DNA of 37,510 bases, taken from positions 1-37,510 of the forward strand of contig UQVU01000004.1 of assembly GCA_900544475.1 (NCBI GenBank). Direction: 5' to 3'. This stretch comes from an uncultured Butyricicoccus sp. GTDB lineage: Bacteria; Bacillota; Clostridia; Oscillospirales; Butyricicoccaceae. A model generated the notes under the pieces. The model was given only the letters and a program-made list of their open reading frames with translations, was not told the DNA's origin and ran no database searches. Position 1 is the first letter of the stretch. The number at the start of each line of letters is the position of its first letter. The position numbers and the translations under genes were made by a program. Of this stretch, positions 25,343-32,237 are shown in pieces.

Positions 25343-25447
25343 CCCCGGAAACTACAGTTTTCGGGGAGAGTGGTTCCACCGCACAAAGTGTGGATGAAAC
25401 CATGACTTTGCTACGCAAAGTCTATTTGATACGCGCTTTCGCGCGGT
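25343..25447. repeat. Hairpin array, locus 6 (small ORF-DedA intergenic)
   Basis: Plus-strand stems: CCCCGGAAACT / AGTTTTCGGGG (25343-25366); A-position stem TGGTT..AAACCA (25371-25402, imperfect); B, GACTTTGC / GCAAAGTC (25404-25422); linker TATTTGAT; C, CGCGC tttc GCGCG (25432-25445). The A-B-linker-C order and spacing match loci 1 and 4, and the C stem is nearly identical to that of locus 1. It lies about 30 bases beyond the stop of the small ORF at 25480 on the minus strand. Confidence 0.75.
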
Positions 25448-25479
25448 GTCTTGTACCCATGAACGTTCTGTTTTATCGT

Positions 25480-25575
25480 CTATGTGCGGTACTTTCCCCG
25501 CTCGATTGGGCCGAACAGCCGCACGAGCAGCCGGTGGATGAATGCGAAAAGGACTGCATGAGTCTGCATTTTCAT
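25480..25575 (-). CDS. Small 31-residue ORF upstream of the DedA gene
   Basis: The ATG at 25573-25575 follows a strong GGGAGG at seven-base spacing, and a -10-like TATACT lies about 55 bases upstream. The peptide begins MKMQTHAVLFAFIHRLLVRL and ends with a basic, glycine-containing stretch. It is amphipathic or weakly hydrophobic. I do not recognise it. It could be a real small membrane-associated protein or a leader peptide for the DedA transcript. The good translation signals are the main support. Confidence 0.5.
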   Translation of the reverse strand: MKMQTHAVLFAFIHRLLVRLFGPIERGKYRT

Positions 25576-25627
25576 GACAATTCCTCCCTTTTATTGCGCT
25601 ATGGGTTTCTCTATCCTTTCTGTTTAC

Positions 25628-25633
25628 AGTATA
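25628..25633 (-). promoter_or_regulatory. Candidate -10 box for small ORF and DedA
   Basis: Minus-strand TATACT at 25628-25633 lies in the gap after rmuC and about 55 bases before the small ORF. No good -35 match is present at 16-18 bases, so this is tentative. Confidence 0.4.
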
Positions 25634-25687
25634 CCTCAAAACCACTCCGGTTTTCCCACACAAAACCGTGAATAATTTCTTAAATTT

Positions 25688-26926
25688 TTATGAAGTTGCG
25701 TCCTCGTCGTCCGCTGCGCTCAGAATGCGCTCACTTTCCGCCTCGGACAGCTCGGTAACGTTTTTCAGGCGGCGGCGAATGGCGCGGGTGCGCGTGCCGA
25801 CCAGCTTGTCCAGCTCGCGGCTTGCCTGGTCGAGGCGGTTCTGCGTCTGGGTCAGGCAGGTTTCGAACTTGTCGAACTCGGTCTTTACCGCGCCGAGCAC
25901 GTTCCAGACCTCGCCCGAGCGCTTCTGAATTGCAATCGTGCGGAAGGACATCTGAAGGCTGTTCAGCAGCGCCGCCATCGTGCTCGGGCCGGCAATATTG
26001 ACATGGAAATCGCGCTGCAAAATCTCGACCATGCCGCGCTGCACCGCCTCGGCGTACAGTCCCTCAAACGGGAGGAACATAATGCCGAACTCGGTGGTGT
26101 ACGGCGGCTCGAGGTACTTGTCGCGGATGTCCTTCGCCTCACTGCGGAGGGTCAGGATGAGCTGCTTTGCGCAGGCGTCGATCTGCTCGCGCGAGCCGCT
26201 CTCGTAGGCGTCGCGCAGCGCCCCGTAGGTGTCACCCGGGAACTTGGAGTCGATGGGCAGCCATATCGTGCTGCCGTCCTCCGCCGGAAGGCGCACGGCG
26301 AATTCGACCACGTTGCGGCTTCCCGGCACGGTCGCGACGTTCTCCGCGTACTGCTCGGGCGCGAGAATGTCCGAAAGGATAGCGCCGAGCTGGATCTCGC
26401 CCACGATGCCGCGCGTTTTGACATTCGTCAGCACCTTTTTCAGGTCGCCCACGCCCTGCGCAAGCGTCTGCATCTCGCCGAGGCCGCGGTAGACCTGCTC
26501 CAGACGCTCGTTTACCAGACGGAACGACTCGTTCATGCGGTCGGACAGGGTTTTCTGGAGCTTTTCGTCCACGATGCCGCGCATTTCGTCGAGCTTTTTG
26601 TTGTTGTCCTCGCGAAGCTCACGCAGGTTGCCGTCCACGGCGGCGCGGATGCCGCTGAGCTGCTGCGAGGTTTCGAGCGAAAAGCCGTGCAGGCGCTTCT
26701 CGAAGCGCTCGAGCTGGCTCGAAACCGACTGGTCCATCGCGGCGAGGCGGCTGTCCTGCGCTTCTCGTCCCTCGCGGAGGTTCTGCGTGACGAGCGCACC
26801 GAGCGCCGAAATCGCGCCGCTATCCGTGTGCGCGGGCGGCTGCGCCGGTCTGCGGACGAGCAGCACGATGACGAGCACGAGCAGCACGATCACGAGTGCG
26901 AGCGTGAGTATTGGGATAAGTTCCAT
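25688..26926 (-). CDS. rmuC: DNA recombination protein RmuC
   Basis: 412 residues. An N-terminal membrane segment (about residues 4-25, LTLALVIVLLVLVIVLLV) is followed by a coiled-coil region to about 150. The RmuC nuclease-like core follows, with VLTNVKTRGIVGEIQLGAIL and LPIDSKFPGDTYGALRDAYE, and FGIMFLPFEGLYAEAV later. In E. coli RmuC limits inversion at short inverted repeats, which is interesting in a genome this rich in palindromes. It starts 21 bases after the alarmone synthetase gene and shares its transcript. No clear terminator follows. Confidence 0.92.
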   Translation of the reverse strand: MELIPILTLALVIVLLVLVIVLLVRRPAQPPAHTDSGAISALGALVTQNLREGREAQDSRLAAMDQSVSSQLERFEKRLHGFSLETSQQLSGIRAAVDGNLRELREDNNKKLDEMRGIVDEKLQKTLSDRMNESFRLVNERLEQVYRGLGEMQTLAQGVGDLKKVLTNVKTRGIVGEIQLGAILSDILAPEQYAENVATVPGSRNVVEFAVRLPAEDGSTIWLPIDSKFPGDTYGALRDAYESGSREQIDACAKQLILTLRSEAKDIRDKYLEPPYTTEFGIMFLPFEGLYAEAVQRGMVEILQRDFHVNIAGPSTMAALLNSLQMSFRTIAIQKRSGEVWNVLGAVKTEFDKFETCLTQTQNRLDQASRELDKLVGTRTRAIRRRLKNVTELSEAESERILSAADDEDATS

Positions 26927-26947
26927 TTGGTCTATTTCCTTTCCGGC

Positions 26948-27613
26948 TTACAGAACGCCGAGGTCCTTTGCGATGCGCTGCATATCCTCATCGGTCGCCG
27001 CAATGACGTCCGCGCAGCGCTTGAGGTCGTCCGACAGGTTCGCCGGAACCTCTACGTTGGATTTGTACCGCAGCTGATGCTCCAGGCTTGCCCAGAAATC
27101 CATCGCGATCGTGCGCAGCTGAAGCTCGATGCGGACGGGGACCGTGCGCTCGGACAGGAAAATCGGCACTTCAAGGATGAGGTGCAGGCTGCGGTAGCCG
27201 TTCGGCTTGGGACTGCTGATATAGTCCTTCTTCTCGATGAGCGTCAGGTCGGTCTGCCGCATGAGCATATCCGCCACGGTATAAATATCCTGAATAAACG
27301 GGCAGATAACGCGAATGCCGCCGATGTCGTTTAAGTTATCCATCATGGATTGCAGCGTGACCGGAAAACCGCGGCGCTTGAGCTTGCCCACGATGCTGCG
27401 CGGCGTTTTGATGCGGCTCTTGATGGCGTTGATGGGGCTCGCCTTGCCCGAAATGCGCGACTCGTCCGCCAGAATGTCCAGTTTTGTCTTTATCTCACGA
27501 ATGCCGGATTCATACAGCATCATGACCTGCTGAAGCTGCATCGCAGACTCGACGAGCGTTTCCTCATCGTGCTCCGCCAGTCTGTCAATCGCAAAAAAAT
27601 CTGCCAGATCCAT
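26948..27613 (-). CDS. Small alarmone synthetase (RelQ/YjbM-like GTP pyrophosphokinase)
   Basis: 221 residues from ATG at 27611-27613, five to six bases after GAGGAGGG. The synthetase motifs are KSRIKTPRSIVGKLKRRG near residues 65-82, DIGGIRV at 96-102, KPNGYRSLH at 136-144, IELQLRT at 162-168 and WASLEH at 174-179. There is no HD hydrolase domain and no regulatory domain, so it is a single-domain (p)ppGpp synthetase. It probably makes alarmones in response to transcriptional induction rather than by ribosome binding. A consensus-like promoter precedes it. It is co-transcribed with rmuC. Confidence 0.93.
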   Translation of the reverse strand: MDLADFFAIDRLAEHDEETLVESAMQLQQVMMLYESGIREIKTKLDILADESRISGKASPINAIKSRIKTPRSIVGKLKRRGFPVTLQSMMDNLNDIGGIRVICPFIQDIYTVADMLMRQTDLTLIEKKDYISSPKPNGYRSLHLILEVPIFLSERTVPVRIELQLRTIAMDFWASLEHQLRYKSNVEVPANLSDDLKRCADVIAATDEDMQRIAKDLGVL

Positions 27614-27679
27614 GGTATCCCTCCTCAATATTCTTAGCTGTCGCGAAACTACTGCTTTATTGACAGCTTTCACAACTAC

Positions 27680-27708
27680 ATTATAGCAATTATCCCGCGG
27701 CTTTTCAA
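27680..27708 (-). promoter_or_regulatory. Promoter for alarmone synthetase-rmuC operon
   Basis: Minus-strand -35 TTGAAA (27703-27708) and perfect -10 TATAAT (27680-27685) at 17-base spacing, about 67 bases before the synthetase ATG. It is divergent from the met operon promoter about 100 bases away. Confidence 0.85.
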
Positions 27709-27790
27709 TGTCAGGGCGGATACAATCCCCCGGGCGTGGCGGTTCTGTCCCTTTCTTCCCCTCTTTTTCGGGATATGGCGCAAAACAGGG

Positions 27791-27819
27791 TTGACAAACC
27801 GCTCTCAATAGACTATACT
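27791..27819 (+). promoter_or_regulatory. Promoter for the metNIQ operon
   Basis: Perfect -35 TTGACA (27791-27796) and -10 TATACT (27814-27819) with 17-base spacing. The start would be near 27826, about 47 bases before the leader-peptide ATG. Confidence 0.9.
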
Positions 27820-27872
27820 TATGCCACAGAAACGAATTACTATCGAAACCGTAGGAAAAGGAGGAAATCACA

Positions 27873-27944
27873 ATGAACACTTCTCGAATGTCCATGTGCA
27901 TGATGTGTGATTTTGCTCGTTTTTCTGCCGGACGGCTCCGCTAA
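27873..27944 (+). CDS. Met/Cys-rich leader peptide of metNIQ
   Basis: 23 codons with AAAAGGAGG eight bases upstream of the ATG. The peptide starts MNTSRMSMCMMC: five Met and two Cys in twelve residues, followed by an ordinary Arg- and Phe-containing end and TAA at 27942-27944. It lies between a strong promoter and an intrinsic terminator that precedes metN. This is the classic layout of a transcription attenuator in which slow decoding of Met (or Cys) codons favours read-through. The role in methionine response is inferred from codon content and the downstream importer genes. Confidence 0.78.
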   Translation: MNTSRMSMCMMCDFARFSAGRLR

Positions 27945-28040
27945 GGGAGCGCGGCGCAGGCGGGCCGCTTGTCATGCGGCGGCGGTAGGTACAGGAAAAC
28001 GAGCGGAAAGCAGAACTCAGGCTTTCCGCTTTTCTTTTTG
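27915..28040 (+). promoter_or_regulatory. Attenuator of metNIQ: terminator plus competing long-range helix
   Basis: The terminator has a 10-bp stem AGCGGAAAGC (28002-28011) / GCTTTCCGCT (28021-28030) followed by TTTCTTTTTG. A competing 13-bp helix can form between 27915-27927 (GCTCGTTTTTCTG, inside the leader ORF) and 27992-28004 (CAGGAAAACGAGC), with one G-U pair. It takes the first three bases of the terminator stem. Two smaller hairpins (GCTCC / GGAGC and CCGC / GCGG) lie between. No SAM riboswitch or T-box signature is seen. Confidence 0.75.
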
Positions 28041-28080
28041 TGAATCTGAAAACAATTTTCCGTGTCAGGAGGAATGGAAC

Positions 28081-29100
28081 TTGGAACAGGACGCAATCGT
28101 TCGCATCCGAAACCTCAATAAAACGTTCACCGGCCGTGCCGGCAAGGTCACAGCGCTCGACGGCATCGACCTCGACATCAACCGCGGCGAGATTTTCGGC
28201 ATCATCGGTCTGTCCGGCGCCGGCAAATCCACGCTCGTGCGCTGCATCAACTTTCTCGAAACGCCGACCGCCGGCACCGTCATGGTAGACGGTCAGGAGC
28301 TTGGCAAGCTCTCGAAAAAGCAGCTTTTAGAGGCGCGCCGCTCGATGGGCATGATCTTTCAGCAGTTTAACCTGCTTCAGCAGCGCACCGCGCTCCAGAA
28401 CATCTGCTTTCCGCTCGAGATCGCGGGCGTGAGCCGCGCAGACGCGGTGAAGCGTGCGACCGAGCTGCTCGAAATCGTCGGTCTGTCCGACCGCGCGGGC
28501 AACTACCCCTCGCAGCTCTCCGGCGGCCAGCAGCAGCGCGTCGCCATCGCGCGTGCGCTTGCGACCAACCCGAAAATTCTGCTGTGCGATGAGGCCACGA
28601 GCGCCCTCGACCCGACCACCACGCGCTCCATTCTCGCGCTGCTCAAGGAGATCAACAAAACGCTCGGCATCACCATCATCGTCATCACGCACGAGATGGC
28701 GGTCATCGAAGAGATCTGTCAGCGCGTCGCCATCATCGACTCCAGCCACATCGCCGAGGTCGGCACGGTGGACGAGGTGTTCACCCGTCCGCAGTCCGCG
28801 ATGGCAAAGCAGCTCATCTACCCGGACGGAAAGCGGAACGCCCTCGCCACCGGCAAGCGCTACTGCCGCATCGTCTTTGACGGCAATTCCTCGTTCGAGC
28901 CGATTATTTCCAACATGGTGCTCGAATGCAAGTCCCCGGTCAACATCCTGTTCGCGGACACCAAGAATATGGACGGCCGCGCCTACGGTCAGATGATCCT
29001 ACAGCTTCCCGAGGACGAACGCGCCGCGAAACGTGCGCTCGCGTACCTCGAAACCCAGAACATCCACGCAGAGGAGGTAAACGAATATGCTCCCGCTTAA
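28081..29100 (+). CDS. metN: Methionine ABC transporter ATP-binding protein MetN
   Basis: 339 residues from TTG at 28081, eight bases after GGAGG; the open frame upstream runs through the attenuator and is not coding. Walker A is GLSGAGKST (43-51), the signature LSGGQ is at 146-150, Walker B ILLCDE at 166-171 and the switch His at 204. The C-terminal NIL domain (about 265-339), which binds methionine and inhibits transport in E. coli MetN, is present. It powers uptake of methionine with MetI and MetQ and overlaps metI by 14 bases. Confidence 0.95.
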   Translation: MEQDAIVRIRNLNKTFTGRAGKVTALDGIDLDINRGEIFGIIGLSGAGKSTLVRCINFLETPTAGTVMVDGQELGKLSKKQLLEARRSMGMIFQQFNLLQQRTALQNICFPLEIAGVSRADAVKRATELLEIVGLSDRAGNYPSQLSGGQQQRVAIARALATNPKILLCDEATSALDPTTTRSILALLKEINKTLGITIIVITHEMAVIEEICQRVAIIDSSHIAEVGTVDEVFTRPQSAMAKQLIYPDGKRNALATGKRYCRIVFDGNSSFEPIISNMVLECKSPVNILFADTKNMDGRAYGQMILQLPEDERAAKRALAYLETQNIHAEEVNEYAPA

Positions 29101-29740
29101 CGTATGGGCACAGAGCCTGTGGGAGACCCTTTACATGGTTCTCCTCTCCACCGCGATTTCCTATGTCATCGGCCTGCCGCTCGGTCTGACGCTCGTCGTG
29201 ACCGACAAGAACGGCATCCGCCCGATGCCCGTCCTCAACACCGTGCTCGGCATTGTCGTCAACATTCTGCGTTCGGTGCCGTTCCTCATTCTCGCGGTCA
29301 TGATTACGCCGGTCACCCGCGCCATCGTCGGCAAGGCCATCGGCACCACGGCGATGATCGTTCCGCTGACCTTCGCCGCCGCGCCTTATATCGCCCGCAT
29401 GGTCGAGTCCTCCATCAAGGAAGTCCCCTTCGGCGTCATTGAGGCGGCGCAGTCCATGGGCGCGAGCCCGTGGCAGATCGTCTGGAAGGTGCTCGTCCCC
29501 GAGGCAAAGCCGTCCCTCATGGTCGGCGGCGCGATTTCCATCGTCACCATCCTCGGCTACTCCGCAATGGCCGGCTTTATCGGCGGCGGCGGTCTGGGTA
29601 CGGTCGCCGTAAACTACGGCTACAACCGCTACAACTTCCCCATCATGTTCGTAGCCGTTGTCATTATCGTTGTTATCGTGCAGATTTTCCAGGAAGTCGG
29701 CATGCGCCTTGCGCATTATCTGGACAAGCGCAACCGATAA
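29087..29740 (+). CDS. metI: Methionine ABC transporter permease MetI
   Basis: 217 residues with about five membrane segments. The EAA loop that contacts MetN is seen as IEAAQSMGASPWQIVWKVLV. The C-terminal region with YSAMAGFIGGGGLGTVAVNY is typical of MetI. Its ATG lies within the end of metN, indicating coupled translation. It forms the membrane channel of the importer. Confidence 0.95.
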   Translation: MLPLNVWAQSLWETLYMVLLSTAISYVIGLPLGLTLVVTDKNGIRPMPVLNTVLGIVVNILRSVPFLILAVMITPVTRAIVGKAIGTTAMIVPLTFAAAPYIARMVESSIKEVPFGVIEAAQSMGASPWQIVWKVLVPEAKPSLMVGGAISIVTILGYSAMAGFIGGGGLGTVAVNYGYNRYNFPIMFVAVVIIVVIVQIFQEVGMRLAHYLDKRNR

Positions 29741-29810
29741 TACCCCACCATTTTTCATTACTTTGTTATCATTAAAAAATGATAGAATCATCAAAAAGGA
29801 GCGAATTCCC

Positions 29811-30659
29811 ATGAAGAAATCCATTGCAGCAATCCTTGCAGGCGCACTGTGCCTGACCGCTCTGACCGCCTGCGGCGGCGGCACGTCCTCCTCTGACAAC
29901 AGCGCAGCGGCAAACACCGGCGACTCCGACAAGGTCATCACCGTCGGCGCGACCCCGACCCCGCACGCAGAGATTCTGAACGCAGCGAAGTCCGCGCTCG
30001 AGGCCGAGGGCTACACCCTTGACGTTGTTGAGTTCACCGACTACGTTCAGCCGAACACCGCACTGGTTGACGGCGATCTGGACGCAAACTACTTCCAGCA
30101 CACCCCGTACCTCAACAACTTCAACAAGGAGAACGGCACCGATCTGGCCGCAGCGTTCGATATGCACTACGAACCGTTCGGCATCTACGCAGGCAAGACC
30201 GCGTCCCTTGAAGAGCTGGCTGACGGCGCTTCTGTCGCTATCCCGAACGACGGCTCGAACGAGACCCGTGCTCTGCTTCTGCTTCAGGACGCCGGCCTTA
30301 TCAAGCTGAAGGACGGCATCGACCCGACCTCCGACGCAACCAAGCTCGACATCACCGAGAACCCGAAGAACCTCGACATTCAGGAGATCGCCGCCGAGCA
30401 GCTGCCGCGTTCGCTCGCTGACGTTGACCTCGCGGTCATCAACGGCAACTACGCGCTTCAGGCTGACCTGAACGCCTCTGAGGACTCCCTCATCACCGAG
30501 AACCCGGATTACGCAAAGGTTTATGTAAACGTTGTTGCTTGCCGCGCAGGCGAGGAGAACAGCGACAAGATCCAGGCGCTCAAGAAGGCTCTCCAGAGCG
30601 ACGACGTGAAGAAGTACGTTGACGAGACCTACAAGGGCGCAGTAGTCACCGTATTCTAA
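29811..30659 (+). CDS. metQ: Methionine-binding lipoprotein MetQ
   Basis: 282 residues from ATG at 29811 with AAAAGGAG upstream. The signal peptide ends in the lipobox LTAC with lipidated Cys21, followed by a Gly/Ser linker. The NLPA-type core includes VITVGATPTPHAEILNAAK and NYFQHTPYLNNF. It is the extracellular D/L-methionine receptor of the importer. A 7-bp hairpin (TATCATT / AATGATA, 29767-29784) lies in the metI-metQ gap and may help set the higher metQ level common for binding proteins; that effect is inferred. Confidence 0.95.
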   Translation: MKKSIAAILAGALCLTALTACGGGTSSSDNSAAANTGDSDKVITVGATPTPHAEILNAAKSALEAEGYTLDVVEFTDYVQPNTALVDGDLDANYFQHTPYLNNFNKENGTDLAAAFDMHYEPFGIYAGKTASLEELADGASVAIPNDGSNETRALLLLQDAGLIKLKDGIDPTSDATKLDITENPKNLDIQEIAAEQLPRSLADVDLAVINGNYALQADLNASEDSLITENPDYAKVYVNVVACRAGEENSDKIQALKKALQSDDVKKYVDETYKGAVVTVF

Positions 30660-30663
30660 CGAC

Positions 30664-30820
30664 TGTCGCAAAACTGACGTTTTGCCGACAATCTGTGTTC
30701 TGACTTCGCAGAACACGGACGGATAAAAGTTCCTATGCAGAAACTTTTATCTCTCTCATAGTAAAAAAACCGAGGCGCATGTCCCCGGTTTTTTTGCATT
30801 TGCGGCGCAAATGCTTTTTT
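30664..30820. repeat. Hairpin array, locus 5, and terminators after metQ
   Basis: Five stems begin five bases after the metQ stop: TGTCG-CAAAAC / GTTTTG-CGACA (30664-30690, one bulge); GTGTTCTG / CAGAACAC (30695-30716); D-type GATAAAAGTT / AACTTTTATC (30722-30751), whose minus strand has the GTTTC...GGAAC loop shared by D stems elsewhere; A1-type AAAAAAACCG / CGGTTTTTTT (30763-30795); and GCATTTGC / GCAAATGC followed by TTTTTT (30796-30820). The last two are good intrinsic terminators for metNIQ. The A1 loop (minus strand GGGGACATGCGCC) resembles those of loci 1 and 4. From 30821 to 30992 I see only a weak promoter. Confidence 0.8.
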
Positions 30821-30915
30821 ATGCGCGCTGCTGCGCGGGAGTTCCTGTTTCTGCAAAGCGCGAACGCGGCAGAACAACAGATTTGTGCCCCGGCTGTTTT
30901 ATTCGCCGAAAACGC

Positions 30916-30945
30916 TTGCGCAGACGGGGCGCACGATGATAAGAT
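30916..30945 (+). promoter_or_regulatory. Possible promoter for the SANT-like protein
   Basis: -35 TTGCGC (30916-30921) and -10 TAAGAT (30940-30945) with 18-base spacing, about 48 bases before the ATG. A CCGCA / TGCGG hairpin lies in the short leader. Both boxes match consensus only partly. Confidence 0.45.
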
Positions 30946-30992
30946 AGAAGCATGAAAGCCGCAGGGAGGTCTGCGGAGAACGGAGACAGGGC

Positions 30993-31892
30993 ATGACCGA
31001 ACTTGATACCATAAAACGCGCAAAGATGTACATGGAGAAACTGTCGCAGGGCGTCAATCCCATAGACGGCACGCCGGTGCCGGAGGGCGATCTGACGCGG
31101 AACGCCCGTATGTCGCGCTGCTTTGCCTATGTTGCGCAGGTCCTGGATAAGGTCGTCACGAATACCGCCGCCCGCGTTGCGAAAACGCAGCCGTCCGCGC
31201 CCAAAGCCGCGCCTGCCCCTTCCCCGGCTCCCGCGCAGCCGCAGCCGGAAAACAGGCCGAATGCCCTGCCGCCCGAGCTTGCCGCCATGCTCCGCCCCGC
31301 GTCCTCCATCAAGCCTGCGCCGCGCAAGCAGCCGCAGACCGAGCCGGAAACGCCCGCCGAAGCGCAGCCGTCCGCTGCGGCAGAGGAAGCGCCCCACCGG
31401 CTCCCCATCTCCATTCCGTACAACCGCCGCGCAGATTTTGACTATTCCGAGCAGCCGATTGCCGCCGCCGAGGTCGTGCGCCGCCTGAACGCCCTCGCGG
31501 ACGAAACCGGCGGCCGCCTCGTCTGCACGCACCTGCTCGACTGGCTGACCGACGCCGGTCTGCTCGCGTGGATGCCGGATATTCACAACAAGCTCTCCCG
31601 TCTGCCCACCCAGAGCGGCGAGGAGGTCGGCATTCTGCTGACGCGCTGCGCCGACCAGACCCGCGACCAGAACGTGCTCTACGCGCTCGCCGCACAGCGG
31701 TTCATTGTTTCGAACCTCGACGACATCATCGACGAGGCGAACTATCAGCTTTCGCTGCGACACGGCCCGTGGACAGACGAGGAGGACGCGCAGCTCGTTT
31801 CCCTCCGTCAGCAGGGGCTTCACTTGGGCGAAATCGCCGAGCAGCTCGAACGCCCGGTATCCGCCGTGCGCCATCGCCTGCTTGAGCTTTAA
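30993..31892 (+). CDS. Hypothetical protein with C-terminal Myb/SANT-like helix-turn-helix
   Basis: 299 residues, with GGAG about seven bases before the ATG. Residues 1-55 form a helical segment (DTIKRAKMYMEKLSQGVNPI then RCFAYVAQVLDKVV). Residues 60-135 are a Pro/Ala/Gln-rich linker. A middle domain at about 140-250 has DETGGRLVCTHLLDWLTDAG. The last 45 residues (GPWTDEEDAQLVSLRQQGLH, then IAEQLERPVSAVRHRLLEL) have the Trp and helix pattern of a SANT/Myb or Trp-regulated HTH domain. DNA binding is plausible. I recognise no named family. It stands alone between terminators. Confidence 0.72.
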   Translation: MTELDTIKRAKMYMEKLSQGVNPIDGTPVPEGDLTRNARMSRCFAYVAQVLDKVVTNTAARVAKTQPSAPKAAPAPSPAPAQPQPENRPNALPPELAAMLRPASSIKPAPRKQPQTEPETPAEAQPSAAAEEAPHRLPISIPYNRRADFDYSEQPIAAAEVVRRLNALADETGGRLVCTHLLDWLTDAGLLAWMPDIHNKLSRLPTQSGEEVGILLTRCADQTRDQNVLYALAAQRFIVSNLDDIIDEANYQLSLRHGPWTDEEDAQLVSLRQQGLHLGEIAEQLERPVSAVRHRLLEL

Positions 31893-31901
31893 GGCAATAT
31901 G

Positions 31902-31945
31902 AAAATGCCCGTGGACCGGCCGTTTTTCCGGCTCACGGGCATTTT
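31902..31945 (+). terminator. Terminator after the SANT-like gene
   Basis: A 12-bp stem AAAATGCCCGTG (31902-31913) / CACGGGCATTTT (31934-31945), with inner CCGG / CCGG, starts nine bases after the stop codon and is followed by T residues. Confidence 0.9.
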
Positions 31946-31953
31946 TCGTATGG

Positions 31954-32032
31954 TCTGACCGGCCCGGCAGGTGCGGTTCTTTCGCTCTCTATCCCAAAAC
32001 GCCCCGCTGCACCTGTGCCGTCAGATTTTTTC
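31954..32032 (+). terminator. Long second hairpin with U-tract, possible small structured RNA
   Basis: Arms pair as TCTGAC (31954-31959) / GTCAGA (32020-32025), GGC / GCC, and CAGGTGC (31968-31974) / GCACCTG (32009-32015), with internal bulges and a loop of about 34 bases, followed by TTTTTT. It lies nine bases after another complete terminator, so a second one would be redundant unless it has another role. Confidence 0.6.
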
Positions 32033-32237
32033 TTTACATATATATAAACGTTTGAGAAGGCCGAATTGTGACAGAAAAAACGAAAAATTCTGCACAAATT
32101 TTACTGTGCATTTTGTGCAGGTTTGTTTTCCCCCTCGTATCTGCCTCTGAATAGCGCAAACTCCACCCGGCGAAATGCTCAGGTGGAGTCTTTTTATGCG
32201 CAGAAATTATCAACAGGCTGTGGATAAGCTCTGTGAT
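32033..32237 (+). other. Gene-free stretch with inverted repeats, terminator and DnaA-box-like pair
   Basis: No coding sequence is seen. It holds an AT-rich run (TATATATAAA), a 9-bp stem CTGCACAAA / TTTGTGCAG (32090-32120), a plus-strand terminator-like stem ACTCCACC / GGTGGAGT followed by CTTTTTA (32160-32195), and TTATCAACA ggc TGTGGATAA (32207-32227), an inverted pair of DnaA-box-like sites of which the second is a perfect match on the minus strand. No plus-strand promoter is clear, so an RNA gene ending at 32195 is only a possibility. Confidence 0.45.

Noticed and set aside
27820..28080. SAM riboswitch or T-box upstream of metN
   Set aside because: I looked for the S-box core and for the T-box AGGGTGG-ACCGCG element and saw neither; the region is instead occupied by a translated leader ORF and a simple terminator.
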